64,000 bases of DNA from assembly GCA_964489955.1 (NCBI GenBank), contig CAZBAV010000017.1, positions 1 to 64,000 of the forward strand. Direction: 5' to 3'. The DNA comes from Leadbetterella sp964489955. GTDB lineage: Bacteria; Bacteroidota; Bacteroidia; Cytophagales; Spirosomataceae. The notes under the pieces are model-generated. The model did not search any database. It saw nothing but the letters and a program-made list of their open reading frames with translations, and was not told the origin of the DNA. Below are positions 17,493 through 26,215 of this stretch, piece by piece. Numbering within the stretch: position 1 is the first letter of the stretch; every line of letters begins with the position of its first letter. A program made the translations under genes and the position numbers.

Positions 17493-18975
17493 TCAATCTC
17501 CCCATGTACCTACACTAATATGACCCCAAGAGCTGGAACTTGCAGCCCTAAAATCAGGGATATACTTAGAAGGTATGGATTCTTCATTTAAGAATGCCCC
17601 TCGTTTCACAGTAGGGAAAATTTCCTCATAGGTAAGCATGGAGTTGAACGAAATTCTGCGGTAAAGATGAGAACGTGTGAGATTCTTTATTTCGTCCAGT
17701 CCTGTAGCTCCAAGTAGCTCTACCACGCTTTTTACAGTATTATTATGATAGTTGGCCACACGGGTTATTTTGTCCTCTACTACCAGACCTATAGTTAGAC
17801 TAGGGTCTTGCGTAGCCACACCTACTGGGCATTTGTTGGTATTACAAAGAAGAGCCTGGATACAACCAACGGCCATCATCATGGCACGGGCAGAGTAACA
17901 AGCGTCCGCACCTAAAGCCAACACACGTACAATATGGAAGCCCGAAGTAATTTTACCCGCTGCTATAACTTTTATATGTTTCTTGATATCTAGACCTCTG
18001 AGGATATTTACCACAAAATCTAGTCCGTCAAGAAGCGGAGCACCCACATAATTGGAAAATTCCTGAGGAGCGGCACCTGTACCACCTTCAGCACCATCTA
18101 CAGTGATGAAGTCAGGATAGGTGTCTGTCTCAATCATAGCTTTACATATAGCTATAAACTCACTTTTGTGACCAATACAAACCTTAAAACCAACCGGTTT
18201 TCCACCAGAAAGCTTACGTAGTTGTTTGATAAAATCTATCAAACCAAGCGGATTGTTAAATGCCTTATGGAAAGGCGGAGAAGCCACCAAAGTGCCAGGT
18301 TCTATATTTCTGGCACGGGCAATTTCCGGCGTGTTTTTAGAAGCAGGANNNNNNNNNNTGCCAGATTACGTCACCACCATGTTTTAGGTGATATTCACTT
18401 AAACCACCCTCGCCCGTATTGTGGGCAAATTTACCCATGGCAGCTCCGCCATTCATAGCTTCTACTGCATTACGGCTAAGGGAACCAAAACTCATTGCCG
18501 AAATATTAAAAATACTGCAAGAGTAAGGCTGTTCGCAGTCTTTGTTGCCAATAGTGACACGCAGGTCTGTGTCCATTTTATGGAAATCTCTTGGAGCCAT
18601 AGAATGTGCCAGCCATTCATAACCTTCAGAGTACACATCTAGTTGTGTACCAAAAGGCATAGTATCGGGCTCTCTTTTTGCTCTTTGGTATACTGTAGAA
18701 CGGTCAATACGATTTATAGGGCGACCATCTATATCAGACTCGATGAAGTACTGGTAAATCTTGGGTCTCATTTCTTCCATGAAATACCTTAGACGACCAA
18801 ATACAGGATAAATACGGCTGATAGAATGCTTTTTCTGGTACATATCATAGTAACCCATTACCGTAAAGAAAAGCACACCTCCAAAAATGATGTAATAATT
18901 GGGGTCTAGATATATAGAAAGCAGTAAGGTGAAGACCAATAAAGCTGCTGATACAATTACAAAAATACGACGCAT
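17493..18975 (-). CDS. FMN-binding glutamate-synthase-like protein, interrupted by an assembly gap
   Basis: Two reading frames belong to one protein. The N-terminal part (18975 down to 18359) has one or two membrane spans (about 5-45) and ends at GGDVIW; the C-terminal part resumes at PASKNTPEIARARN just after the ten N bases and runs to 17493. In this family about 50 residues, including GTGYFGCR-like and KLSQGAKPG-like segments, lie between these points, so the gap hides roughly 150 bases and the frame change across it is artificial. The C-terminal part keeps the FMN-domain motif TVDGAEGGTGAAP and a C-x5-C-x4-C cluster (CIQALLCNTNKCPVG) as in GltB. It has the synthase domain only, with no amidotransferase domain, and its substrate is unknown. 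Not a pseudogene on this evidence. Confidence 0.85.
18349..18358. other. Assembly gap (10 N)
   Basis: Ten undetermined bases, a conventional placeholder for a scaffold gap of unknown length. From the proteins on both sides the true distance is probably about 150 bases. Confidence 0.95.
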
Positions 18976-19409
18976 AATGTATACCCAAATAGTAAATTTG
19001 ATGCAAGCTAGTTGGTTTTATGGAATTAAAAAAATAATCTTAGTATGATGTCTTTATTGTATTATATGGATATTATTTTGCATTATGCAGTTTTGTAAGT
19101 TTTTTGTTTTCACTTGTGTAACACTTAAGAATATTTTATTTTGTAAACCTTCTGCTAAGGCATAGTTCTTATTGAAAATTACTTAAGTTTATTTATTCAC
19201 CTTTTATTAGATTTTTTGAATTCTGGCAGTATTCTATGCTTGTAAGCCTGTTCATATGTGTATGCCATATTTATGAGATTTCCTTCACTTCAGGCTTCAG
19301 CATAAAATCCCATACCTATATAAAATGTTAGAATTCACGATAGCTGCAGCACACCAAGGAAATGGTGGCCGCAGCTAGATGCTTAGTTTTTTTGTATACT
19401 AAAAATGGA
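18976..19409. other. Intergenic region with one hairpin
   Basis: An AT-rich region of 434 bases between two minus-strand genes. It holds an imperfect hairpin at 19341-19377 (TAGCTGC/GCAGCTA ends with an inner ACCA/TGGT pairing), with seven T about 12 bases further on the plus strand. Otherwise I see nothing in it. Confidence 0.5.
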
Positions 19410-19997
19410 TTAAGGGTTTTTTACTGCCAGAATTATCCGCTGCATGTTTTTCAAGATTTTTACTTCCTTTTGTATACTCTTATAAATAATGAAAGCTAAG
19501 ATGAAAAAGATTACTACTCCGCTGACTAAAATATATGCATAAAAACCATGCGATAGGTTAGCTTTAAACAAGGGTAGTAAAGAAGCAAATGCAACCCAAT
19601 ATCCTATAAAAATAAGTGGGGTGAGGATATAGTTTACCATTTTTCTTTTCTTATAAAATTTTTCATTTTGGCTGGCATAAGAATGGATAGTTTGGGAATA
19701 TACTAAGGTTTTCAGGTGCTTGTAACTTGAGTATTCCAAACTTATTCTTACAAGTAAAAGTACGATCATGGTGCTTATTCCTGCAAAAAAGCTGACATGT
19801 TCATACGCTTTATAAGTAATTGCGTAAACCAACAAGATTAGAACTGTCAGAGACAATATCCCAATAGTACTTAGGAAACCCCGCTGGATACGTAAGGTGT
19901 TTTCTTTTACATCAGAAAGGGCTTTGTCGGCTTGTTTTTGGGGTGTACTATCTTTTTGGTTTCCCCATATATTTTCTAATTCTTCGAAATTGTTCAT
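19410..19997 (-). CDS. Four-span membrane protein coupled to an ECF sigma factor, possible anti-sigma factor
   Basis: 195 residues from ATG 19997, whose ATG overlaps the TGA stop of the sigma factor gene (ATGA); four residues upstream another ATG (20009) is possible but less likely. A short cytoplasmic head (MNNFEELENIWGNQ) is followed by four hydrophobic spans (roughly 45-65, 75-95, 125-145, 155-175) and a basic tail. Similar heads occur in Bacteroidota proteins encoded right after ECF sigma genes. I recognise no zinc-binding anti-sigma motif or FecR domain, so the anti-sigma role is inferred from coupling alone. Confidence 0.8.
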   Translation of the reverse strand: MNNFEELENIWGNQKDSTPQKQADKALSDVKENTLRIQRGFLSTIGILSLTVLILLVYAITYKAYEHVSFFAGISTMIVLLLVRISLEYSSYKHLKTLVYSQTIHSYASQNEKFYKKRKMVNYILTPLIFIGYWVAFASLLPLFKANLSHGFYAYILVSGVVIFFILAFIIYKSIQKEVKILKNMQRIILAVKNP

Positions 19998-20470
19998 TTT
20001 GATACGCATTGGGTTAAACTTTGTTTTATTCTATGGATTTTTACTCTCAGAGTGTCTTCATTTATGCCTGTAACCATGGCAATCTCCGTGTAACTAATTC
20101 CTTCTAGCATCATAAGTACAATAGACCGATTTAGGTCTTCCAACTTTTGGATGCAATCGTACATTTTCTTGAGTTTGTGGTCTTGTTCCGTATCTGCAAA
20201 TTCAGCTGGTACTTCTGGAAAATCAACATTTTTTTCGTTTCTGAAAGAGGCTTTACGGACATGCGATAGACAAACATTGATGGCAATACGATATATCCAA
20301 GTAGTGAGCTGGGCCTCTTTTCTGTACGTATGTAGGTTTTCCCACACTTTCATAAAAACTTCTTGGGTGGCATCGTGGGCAAGTTCATGGTTTGCATTGA
20401 AATAGCCCTTGCACAACCTGAAAATACGTTGGTATTCGGAGTTGTATAAGCTTTTAAAGAGTTCCTCCAT
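19994..20470 (-). CDS. ECF-type RNA polymerase sigma factor
   Basis: 158 residues. Region 2 is visible at about 10-75 (AHDATQEVFMKVWENL, TTWIYRIAINVCLSHVRK) and region 4 at about 100-155 (LEDLNRSIVLMMLEGISYTEIA, here split; TGINEDTLRVKIHRIKQSL). It directs RNA polymerase to a small set of promoters. Its start lies 3 bases after the stop of the alpha/beta hydrolase gene, and its stop overlaps the start of the membrane protein gene, so the three are one operon. No FecR/TonB pair follows, which sets it apart from the iron-type ECF systems. Confidence 0.93.
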   Translation of the reverse strand: MEELFKSLYNSEYQRIFRLCKGYFNANHELAHDATQEVFMKVWENLHTYRKEAQLTTWIYRIAINVCLSHVRKASFRNEKNVDFPEVPAEFADTEQDHKLKKMYDCIQKLEDLNRSIVLMMLEGISYTEIAMVTGINEDTLRVKIHRIKQSLTQCVSK

Positions 20471-20473
20471 TGG

Positions 20474-21304
20474 TTATGGCATGTTTTTCATTATTTTTTG
20501 TAGCAATATATCGGGCTGGTCAAACATAATAAAATGTGCCGTATCTTCAATGTATTCAATCTGAGTTTGCGGTAGTTTTTCAAACTGCTTATCGTAGTTA
20601 GGTTGTACAAAAGCTTTAGTAGGAAAAGCTGCAGCAAGTACCGTTACGGGTATTGTGATTTTGGCAATTTCGTCGCGAAGGTCAGCATTTAGATAGTCTA
20701 CATAGCCGTATACATAGGTTTTTCGGTCGGAATTTTTCATCCAGTCTTTTATAAGAATATGCTTTTCTTTTTTTAGACACATAAATGAAGCCATTTGAGA
20801 TGTCATTTGGTCAAAAGCTGCGTCGTCCATTTCTAACTGGGCTTTGCTCTGAGGACTATTGTAGGGGATAATATCTCCCATTTTATGCGAAGGATTCATA
20901 AGAGCGATGGCACCGGGAAGCCCGTCAACAACAATTACTTTTTTAAATGTGGTGGTCTCAGTAGCTGCAAGCCAAAGGCCTAATGTGCCACCCAAGCTGT
21001 GACCGATAATTGTAGGCTTTTTGAGTTGTTTTTGTTTTACATAATCTAAGACTTGGCTTTTTATACTAGAAAACCAAGGCATTTCTATAGGTGCTACTCC
21101 TCCAAAACCTGCGAAAGTAAATATATGACACTCGTTTTTCTTTGAGAGCTCAGCTACGACATCATTCCAAACTTCACCCGGACATGTAAATCCCGGAAAA
21201 AGTAAAACAGGCTCGCCTTTTCCCACAACACTTACTTTAAAAGCTGTTTGTGCATGACCTATACTAGCCACCAATAGTAATACTACAATCAATATTTTTT
21301 TCAT
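20474..21304 (-). CDS. Secreted alpha/beta hydrolase
   Basis: 276 residues with a signal peptide (MKKILIVVLLLVASIGHAQ). The fold is shown by an oxyanion region LLFPGFTCPGEVW, the nucleophile elbow GHSLGG (about residue 100), and a late histidine in EDTAHFIMFDQP. Substrate unknown. It is the first gene of an operon with an ECF sigma factor and a membrane protein, so it may serve the same envelope-stress or signalling response. It is divergent from the M1-type peptidase gene. Confidence 0.88.
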   Translation of the reverse strand: MKKILIVVLLLVASIGHAQTAFKVSVVGKGEPVLLFPGFTCPGEVWNDVVAELSKKNECHIFTFAGFGGVAPIEMPWFSSIKSQVLDYVKQKQLKKPTIIGHSLGGTLGLWLAATETTTFKKVIVVDGLPGAIALMNPSHKMGDIIPYNSPQSKAQLEMDDAAFDQMTSQMASFMCLKKEKHILIKDWMKNSDRKTYVYGYVDYLNADLRDEIAKITIPVTVLAAAFPTKAFVQPNYDKQFEKLPQTQIEYIEDTAHFIMFDQPDILLQKIMKNMP

Positions 21305-21317
21305 GATTTTTTAATTT

Positions 21318-21348
21318 TTGAATATTGGATGCAATGGTGTTAGATTTG
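21318..21348 (+). promoter_or_regulatory. Promoter of the M1-type peptidase
   Basis: TTG at 21318-21320, a 20-base spacer, and TAGATTTG at 21341-21348 match the Bacteroidota -33/-7 consensus. The apparent TTG start of the longer open frame is in fact this -33 element, so translation must begin at 21387. Confidence 0.7.
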
Positions 21349-21386
21349 TTACAGTGAATGTTGAAAAAAGTAGAGTATTTTTTGTC

Positions 21387-22745
21387 ATGTTTAGATTTTT
21401 TTGTTTTTCCCTCTTATCCATTACGTCGGTATTTGCTTCAGATATATCCTTTCAGTATGAGTTTGAGGTTCAGCCCAAAGTATTGCACGTTAATCTCACA
21501 TATAAACCTGTGGTAAAAGATAGTACTACTTTTAAGTACGGAAGCGAATTTTACGGAGGTATGAAAGATTTAATAAAAAGTCTAACGAAGCTAGAGGCGT
21601 CTGTAAAGTTTAGGATAGATGAAGGCAACAATTCAGTTACGTTTTATCACCCACAAAACAAACCGGTAAAAATAAAGTATGATATTATAGATACCCATAA
21701 GCCAGAGCAAAGGGTAGTTGGCGAGATGTTCAGGCCTATCTCTACTGATACTTACTTCTTTTCGTTGTCACATACACTGTTTCTTACTCCCCAAGTTGAT
21801 GAGGATTTGAAAAAGAAATCTCTGGTATCTGTGAAATTAAAGGGACGCCAAGCTTTCCCGCTTTTCTTTACCGGAAGTCCTACCTTAAAACCAAATAAAA
21901 GGGTGGTTTTATCTTATTCAGACGTTATGAATGCTCTTTTAACAGGAGCTACAGACCTGCATGTGGAAACCCGTGAACTAGGAGGAATTACCAACTATGT
22001 GGTGTTGAGATATGATCAAAATACGACTTATAACAGGGATCGTTTTATGAAGTATTTTGATTCCTTTCTACCGATAATGACTAATTTTTGGGGCAATTTA
22101 GAGGGGAATTATTATTCACTAGTGGCTTCTAAATTTCAGGATATCACGTATCATGATATTTCTGGAACGGCCTTTAAGTGGGGTTTTCATGTTAAGTATT
22201 CGGGAGATACCATTTTGGCTTCGCCTTCGGTTGTTAACACTATTTCTCACGAAATCGTACACAGGTACATAGGAGCAGGAAATATTTCGATGGGAGAGAA
22301 TAACCAATGGTTTAATGAAGGTTTTACGGAGTTTACAACTTGGCATCTTTTAACAGAAGGTGGACTTTTAGATAAAGATTATAAAGAAAAGCAAGTTAAA
22401 GAAACATATAATAAACTAATCAATAATCCGGTGAACCACACACATAATGATGATATAATGAAGCACTTTTGGGAAAGCAAGCATTATGAACTTCTACCGT
22501 ATAATAGAGGAGCTCTCTTTGCAGCTTTTATGGAGCGAAGAATCCAGACCTTACATGGTTCTAGTAAAACGTATCAGGATTTTATGAGGAGTATTAAGGC
22601 ATTTGTAGAAGTGAATAAGAGTATACTAACCCGTGAAGATTTTATTCGATTGGGATCTGAGTTTCTTCCCGAAGAAGAAATTAGAGTAGCGTTTGAAAAT
22701 TATGTTTTGCAGGGAAAGGTAATTCCTGAAAATTTACTTTTTTAG
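21387..22745 (+). CDS. Secreted M1-like metallopeptidase
   Basis: 452 residues from ATG 21387, giving a clean signal peptide (MFRFFCFSLLSITSVFA). The zinc site is HEIVH at 288-292 with Glu311 (WFNEGFTEF) exactly 18 residues beyond, the HExxH-x18-E spacing of M1-type gluzincins. The N-terminal half is a beta-rich region as in M1 and M61 enzymes. It probably trims peptides in the periplasm or outside the cell. The longer frame from 21318 is excluded by the promoter position. It converges on the GMC operon and shares a strong terminator with it. Confidence 0.87.
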   Translation: MFRFFCFSLLSITSVFASDISFQYEFEVQPKVLHVNLTYKPVVKDSTTFKYGSEFYGGMKDLIKSLTKLEASVKFRIDEGNNSVTFYHPQNKPVKIKYDIIDTHKPEQRVVGEMFRPISTDTYFFSLSHTLFLTPQVDEDLKKKSLVSVKLKGRQAFPLFFTGSPTLKPNKRVVLSYSDVMNALLTGATDLHVETRELGGITNYVVLRYDQNTTYNRDRFMKYFDSFLPIMTNFWGNLEGNYYSLVASKFQDITYHDISGTAFKWGFHVKYSGDTILASPSVVNTISHEIVHRYIGAGNISMGENNQWFNEGFTEFTTWHLLTEGGLLDKDYKEKQVKETYNKLINNPVNHTHNDDIMKHFWESKHYELLPYNRGALFAAFMERRIQTLHGSSKTYQDFMRSIKAFVEVNKSILTREDFIRLGSEFLPEEEIRVAFENYVLQGKVIPENLLF

Positions 22746-22895
22746 GTATATTCCCCCAAAAATACTTTTATCTATTGAAAAGGATTTAGGTTATCGGACT
22801 ACAGTGAGATATTTTCTAATATGCCAAAATCTCTTTTGGTTGACTTCATTTAGACAGCCTCCAATAACTCATAGAAGCTGTAAGGGTGTAGAGAA

Positions 22896-22930
22896 GAAAA
22901 GCCCGCTGTGTCATACACAGCGGGCTTTTC
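22896..22930. terminator. Bidirectional terminator between peptidase and GMC genes
   Basis: A 16-bp perfect stem (GAAAAGCCCGCTGTGT with its complement, 22896-22911 and 22915-22930) closed by a 3-base loop, with A and T runs on either side suited to both directions. Confidence 0.9.
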
Positions 22931-22954
22931 TCTAAATATAGATTACTACTTTTT

Positions 22955-24661
22955 CTAAACGTTCATTTTCTTAAGTTCATTCACCGCATGTTCTGCTGCA
23001 CGGGCAGTAAGAGCCATATAGGTTAATGACGGGTTTACACAAGAAGCAGAAGTCATACAAGCACCATCTGTAACGTATACATTTTCTGCACCCCATACCT
23101 GATTAAACTCATTTAAGACAGATGTTTTCGGGTCTCTTCCCATGCGAGCGGTTCCCATTTCATGAATACCTATACCGGGAGCTAAATCAGGATTATTATA
23201 AGTTCCCACGTTTTTCAGCCCGGCTGCTTCAAGCATAGTGGCAGCTTCGCTTGCCATATCCACCCGCATTTTTAACTCATTTTCACGCCATGCCGCATCA
23301 AAATTTATGACTGGAAGTCCCCATTGGTCTTTTTGCTCACTGAGTGTAAATTTGTTTCTTTCATCAGGTAAAGTCTCACCGAATCCGGTCATCCCGAAAC
23401 TCCAGCCACCCAAGGCAGTATAATTGCTTTTTAGCTCCATTCCAAAACTATCCCCAGTGCTTTTGGCACCTCTACTGGCACTTCCCTGATAGCCAAAGCC
23501 TCTAAGATATCCTCTTTTGTCTTTACCCCAGTTCGCAAACCGCGGTATGTAAATACCATTCGGCCTTTTGCCATAATAATACATGTCCTCAAAGCCTTCC
23601 CATTTTCCGTTTGCACCTACTCCAAGATGGTGATCCATGATGTTTCGTCCAAGTTGATCAGAGGCGTTTCCTAAACCATTGGGATGGGTTTTAGATTTGG
23701 ATTGCATCATTATCCATGTAGAAGGTATGGCACCTGCGTTAAGGAAAATGATTTTGCTATAGAACTCCTCAGTTTTTTTTGTATTCTTGTCTATGGTACG
23801 TACTCCTATGGCCTTTTTCTGCTCGTCATCAAAAATTACTTCGTATACAATTTTGTCATTGATAAGTGTCAGATTTCCTGTTCTTTGTGCCGCAGGTAGT
23901 GTCGCAGATTGTGTACTGAAATAGGCTCCATACGGGCAGCCTTTTACACACTTATTTCGGTACTGGCAATTGGCTCTACCCAGTTCTGTTTGCTCCTCTG
24001 TTGCTTTAGTAAGGTGGGCTACACGGCCTACAGTAACGTGGCGTCCCTTAAATTTGCTTTCTACACCTTTTTTTATCTCTTTCTCTACGCAGTTTAGCTC
24101 CATAGCAGGCTGGAACTCACTATCTGGAAGTACGTCAAGTCCTAGAGCTTCGCCCGAGATTCCCGCAAACTTTTCCACATAGCTGTACCACGGGGCTAAA
24201 TCTTTGTAGCGTATAGGCCAATCTACACCAATTCCTTCTTCTGCATTGGCCGTGAAGTCACGTTCGTTTAAACGGTAAGTTTGTCTTCCCCACAAAAGAG
24301 ATTTTCCTCCTGTATGGTATGCCCGCATCCAGTCGAAACGCTGAGTTTCTTCATAAGGATGGTCTATGTCTTTAACAAAAAGGTTTTGGGTAGCTTCGTT
24401 TATGGTATATCCTGTCCGTATTCCTGCCCAATAGTCTTTCTTCATTTGGAGTGTAAGTCTGCCTCTATGCGGAAAATCAAAAGATTCTTTATCCGCTGTA
24501 TCATAGTCTTCGCGGTGTTTTATATTTCGGCCTCTATCAATCATTAATACCTTTAGACCTTTTTCGGTTAATTCTTTTGCTGCCCATCCGCCTGAAATTC
24601 CCGACCCAACTACTATGGCATCGTATGTTACAGACTCTTTTCCTTTTGCTTGGATATTCAT
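22955..24661 (-). CDS. GMC-family oxidoreductase (FAD)
   Basis: 568 residues. The FAD-binding motif IVVGSGISGGWAAKEL is at about 16-31, with GGKSLLWGRQTYR in the GMC signature region, a cysteine pair motif CQYRNKCVKGCPYGAY, and the C-terminal GMC motif with IHEMGTARMG and the active-site His/Asn region (CVNPSLTYMALT). It oxidises an alcohol group of a sugar or polyol. Together with the subunit-3-like gene just upstream it resembles the glucoside 3-dehydrogenase type of two-gene systems known in Bacteroidota; that is inference. There is no cytochrome c partner in the window. Confidence 0.9.
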   Translation of the reverse strand: MNIQAKGKESVTYDAIVVGSGISGGWAAKELTEKGLKVLMIDRGRNIKHREDYDTADKESFDFPHRGRLTLQMKKDYWAGIRTGYTINEATQNLFVKDIDHPYEETQRFDWMRAYHTGGKSLLWGRQTYRLNERDFTANAEEGIGVDWPIRYKDLAPWYSYVEKFAGISGEALGLDVLPDSEFQPAMELNCVEKEIKKGVESKFKGRHVTVGRVAHLTKATEEQTELGRANCQYRNKCVKGCPYGAYFSTQSATLPAAQRTGNLTLINDKIVYEVIFDDEQKKAIGVRTIDKNTKKTEEFYSKIIFLNAGAIPSTWIMMQSKSKTHPNGLGNASDQLGRNIMDHHLGVGANGKWEGFEDMYYYGKRPNGIYIPRFANWGKDKRGYLRGFGYQGSASRGAKSTGDSFGMELKSNYTALGGWSFGMTGFGETLPDERNKFTLSEQKDQWGLPVINFDAAWRENELKMRVDMASEAATMLEAAGLKNVGTYNNPDLAPGIGIHEMGTARMGRDPKTSVLNEFNQVWGAENVYVTDGACMTSASCVNPSLTYMALTARAAEHAVNELKKMNV

Positions 24662-24694
24662 TTGTTTATACTAATGTTCTTAAGGTTAGAATAA

Positions 24695-25354
24695 TTAAGA
24701 GTAGGCTCTTTGCCCAGATTGCACGGTGATACAGCTTTCGAATTTACCAGGTACAGGCACGTAGTCATAGGCTTTTGTAATACCGTACTCTGAAGTGTAA
24801 TAACCTACAATGGTCAAATCCCGCATAAGATTATAGAACGGGGTAGGGGCTTCTTCTTCTTCGGCTTTTTCTTTTTCTTTTCCTGTTTCTGCGTCCACCT
24901 CTTTCACTTCATTTTTCTCGCTTTTCGCTTCAAGCTCCGCTTTAGCTTCGTTAGCTGCACGCTCTTCCTTAGCCTTTTCACGCATAATTTCCACTACCTT
25001 TATTTTGTTCTCGGAGCTTAGGGATACAAAATCCCCACCTAGTTTTTGGGACTCTTCTTCTACGGTCCTCAAGCCGGCCAAAAAGTGATTCTGTTGTGTC
25101 TCGCTATAGCAGTCGCCTAGTAAAACTTCCAATATTTCCACTACTTTAAGCTCTTTAGCTCCCGGGGTATCGGTTTTGGGTATAATTACTTCAGAAATTT
25201 CATCTACAAGAGACCAATCTACTTTGGAGAAGCTAAAATTACTTATAGCAGAATCTTTGGATTTGCAACCGTTTAGTAGTGTGGATAAAGTGGGTGCGGC
25301 TATTAAACCGCCAGCTAATAGTGCTACACGCTGCAATGCTATTCTTCTATTCAC
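24695..25354 (-). CDS. Gluconate 2-dehydrogenase subunit 3-like protein, Tat lipoprotein type
   Basis: 219 residues. A twin-arginine signal (NRRIALQRVALLAGG) ends in a lipobox-like LLNGC with Cys30, so it is probably exported by Tat as a folded lipoprotein. DEISEVIIPKTDTPGAKEL is the family motif. It is encoded 33 bases upstream of the GMC enzyme and would escort it across the membrane. Unusual is an insert at about 126-170, made almost only of Glu, Lys and Ala, which interrupts the usual short family fold. Confidence 0.85.
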   Translation of the reverse strand: MNRRIALQRVALLAGGLIAAPTLSTLLNGCKSKDSAISNFSFSKVDWSLVDEISEVIIPKTDTPGAKELKVVEILEVLLGDCYSETQQNHFLAGLRTVEEESQKLGGDFVSLSSENKIKVVEIMREKAKEERAANEAKAELEAKSEKNEVKEVDAETGKEKEKAEEEEAPTPFYNLMRDLTIVGYYTSEYGITKAYDYVPVPGKFESCITVQSGQRAYS

Positions 25355-25531
25355 AGTTTTTGAAAAGATTTAGGTTGAGGTATATTAAAACCTAAAACTA
25401 AATAAGTATCTTAGAAAACGTGCTAACGGGATATATTTTTTGGTACGGAGTTCTTTAATATAGAATTTGTATAAATAGTACTTAAAAGGGGGAGATATCC
25501 TTTGGTACATGATTATCTGTGAGTTGTAGAC

Positions 25532-25563
25532 ATATTTAAGGGGTAAAGGTCCCCCTTAAATAT
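25532..25563 (-). terminator. Hairpin after the DUF4494 gene
   Basis: Perfect 12-bp arms ATATTTAAGGGG (25532-25543) and CCCCTTAAATAT (25552-25563) with an 8-base loop, 12 bases past the stop of the minus-strand gene. No clear T tract follows on that strand, so it may be a terminator or an RNA-stabilising hairpin. Confidence 0.6.
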
Positions 25564-25575
25564 ATATAGGGCTTT

Positions 25576-26076
25576 TTACTCTTCATTAGGAAGGGTAGAC
25601 AAAACCTCAGAAATGGGTTTTAAATTAGACGGAATTTCCTGCGGTTTTTCTTGTTCTTCGTACGGTATAACATCCAAAATTTTGGTAGCACCAATGTCTG
25701 TAATGATATAATCTTGAACAGAACCTAAACGACTTTCCAAAATCATATAGGCGTCTTTTACAGTGGCGGCATTAAGTAAAAATGCAAAGGGAACCTTCTT
25801 GTCTTTTTGCGTTTTTTCGTCAAACACGATATACGAAACTTTGCATTTGAACCATATTTCGGCTTCATTATCCTCGAAATACACGTCATTAAGTTTCATT
25901 TTTGTTAAACCTACCAACTGAAAATCGGGTACTTCTCCTGCTAAATATTGATAAGATCTAGCCTCTGCATCCGTGTACGATACCGCATCGAAGAGGTAAG
26001 TCTGATTTATATTGCGTGCTACACCTTTTTCATCTTCTTGCACAAATCTTATTTTTGCTTGAAACCACGTTGCCAT
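25576..26076 (-). CDS. DUF4494 domain protein
   Basis: 166 residues that match DUF4494, a small conserved Bacteroidota family: start MATWFQAKIRF, the segments YLFDAVSYTDAEAR and EIWFKCKVSYIVFDE, then ILDVIPYEEQEK. No signal peptide or membrane segment, so it is cytoplasmic. Function unknown. It lies downstream of the ROK kinase on the same strand, but a repeat tract occupies the whole 134 bases between them, so they may be transcribed together or separately. Confidence 0.9.
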   Translation of the reverse strand: MATWFQAKIRFVQEDEKGVARNINQTYLFDAVSYTDAEARSYQYLAGEVPDFQLVGLTKMKLNDVYFEDNEAEIWFKCKVSYIVFDEKTQKDKKVPFAFLLNAATVKDAYMILESRLGSVQDYIITDIGATKILDVIPYEEQEKPQEIPSNLKPISEVLSTLPNEE

Positions 26077-26089
26077 TTATATATTATTT

Positions 26090-26215
26090 ATTTGAGTTAT
26101 GAGCTGTCAGCTTTGAGTTATGAGCTTCGAGCTTCGAGTTTTTAGCTTTCAGTGATCAGTTTTCAGCCTTTACTATTCACTTTTAGTTTTTCACTTTTAA
26201 CTGTTCACTACTACC
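26090..26215. repeat. Degenerate heptamer repeat tract
   Basis: About 18 head-to-tail 7-base units with no interruption: ATTTGAG, TTATGAG, CTGTCAG, CTTTGAG, TTATGAG, CTTCGAG (twice), TTTTTAG, CTTTCAG, TGATCAG, TTTTCAG, then a second family such as TATTCAC, TTTTCAC and TGTTCAC. The final unit reaches the stop codon of the ROK gene (26211-26213). The units keep a 7-base phase while changing sequence from NNNNNAG to NNTTCAC. Confidence 0.8.

Noticed and set aside
17493..18975. Apparent frameshifted pseudogene
   Set aside because: The break coincides with ten N bases; the protein on both sides is intact and conserved.
26090..26215. CRISPR-like array
   Set aside because: Units are 7 bases, adjacent, without spacers.
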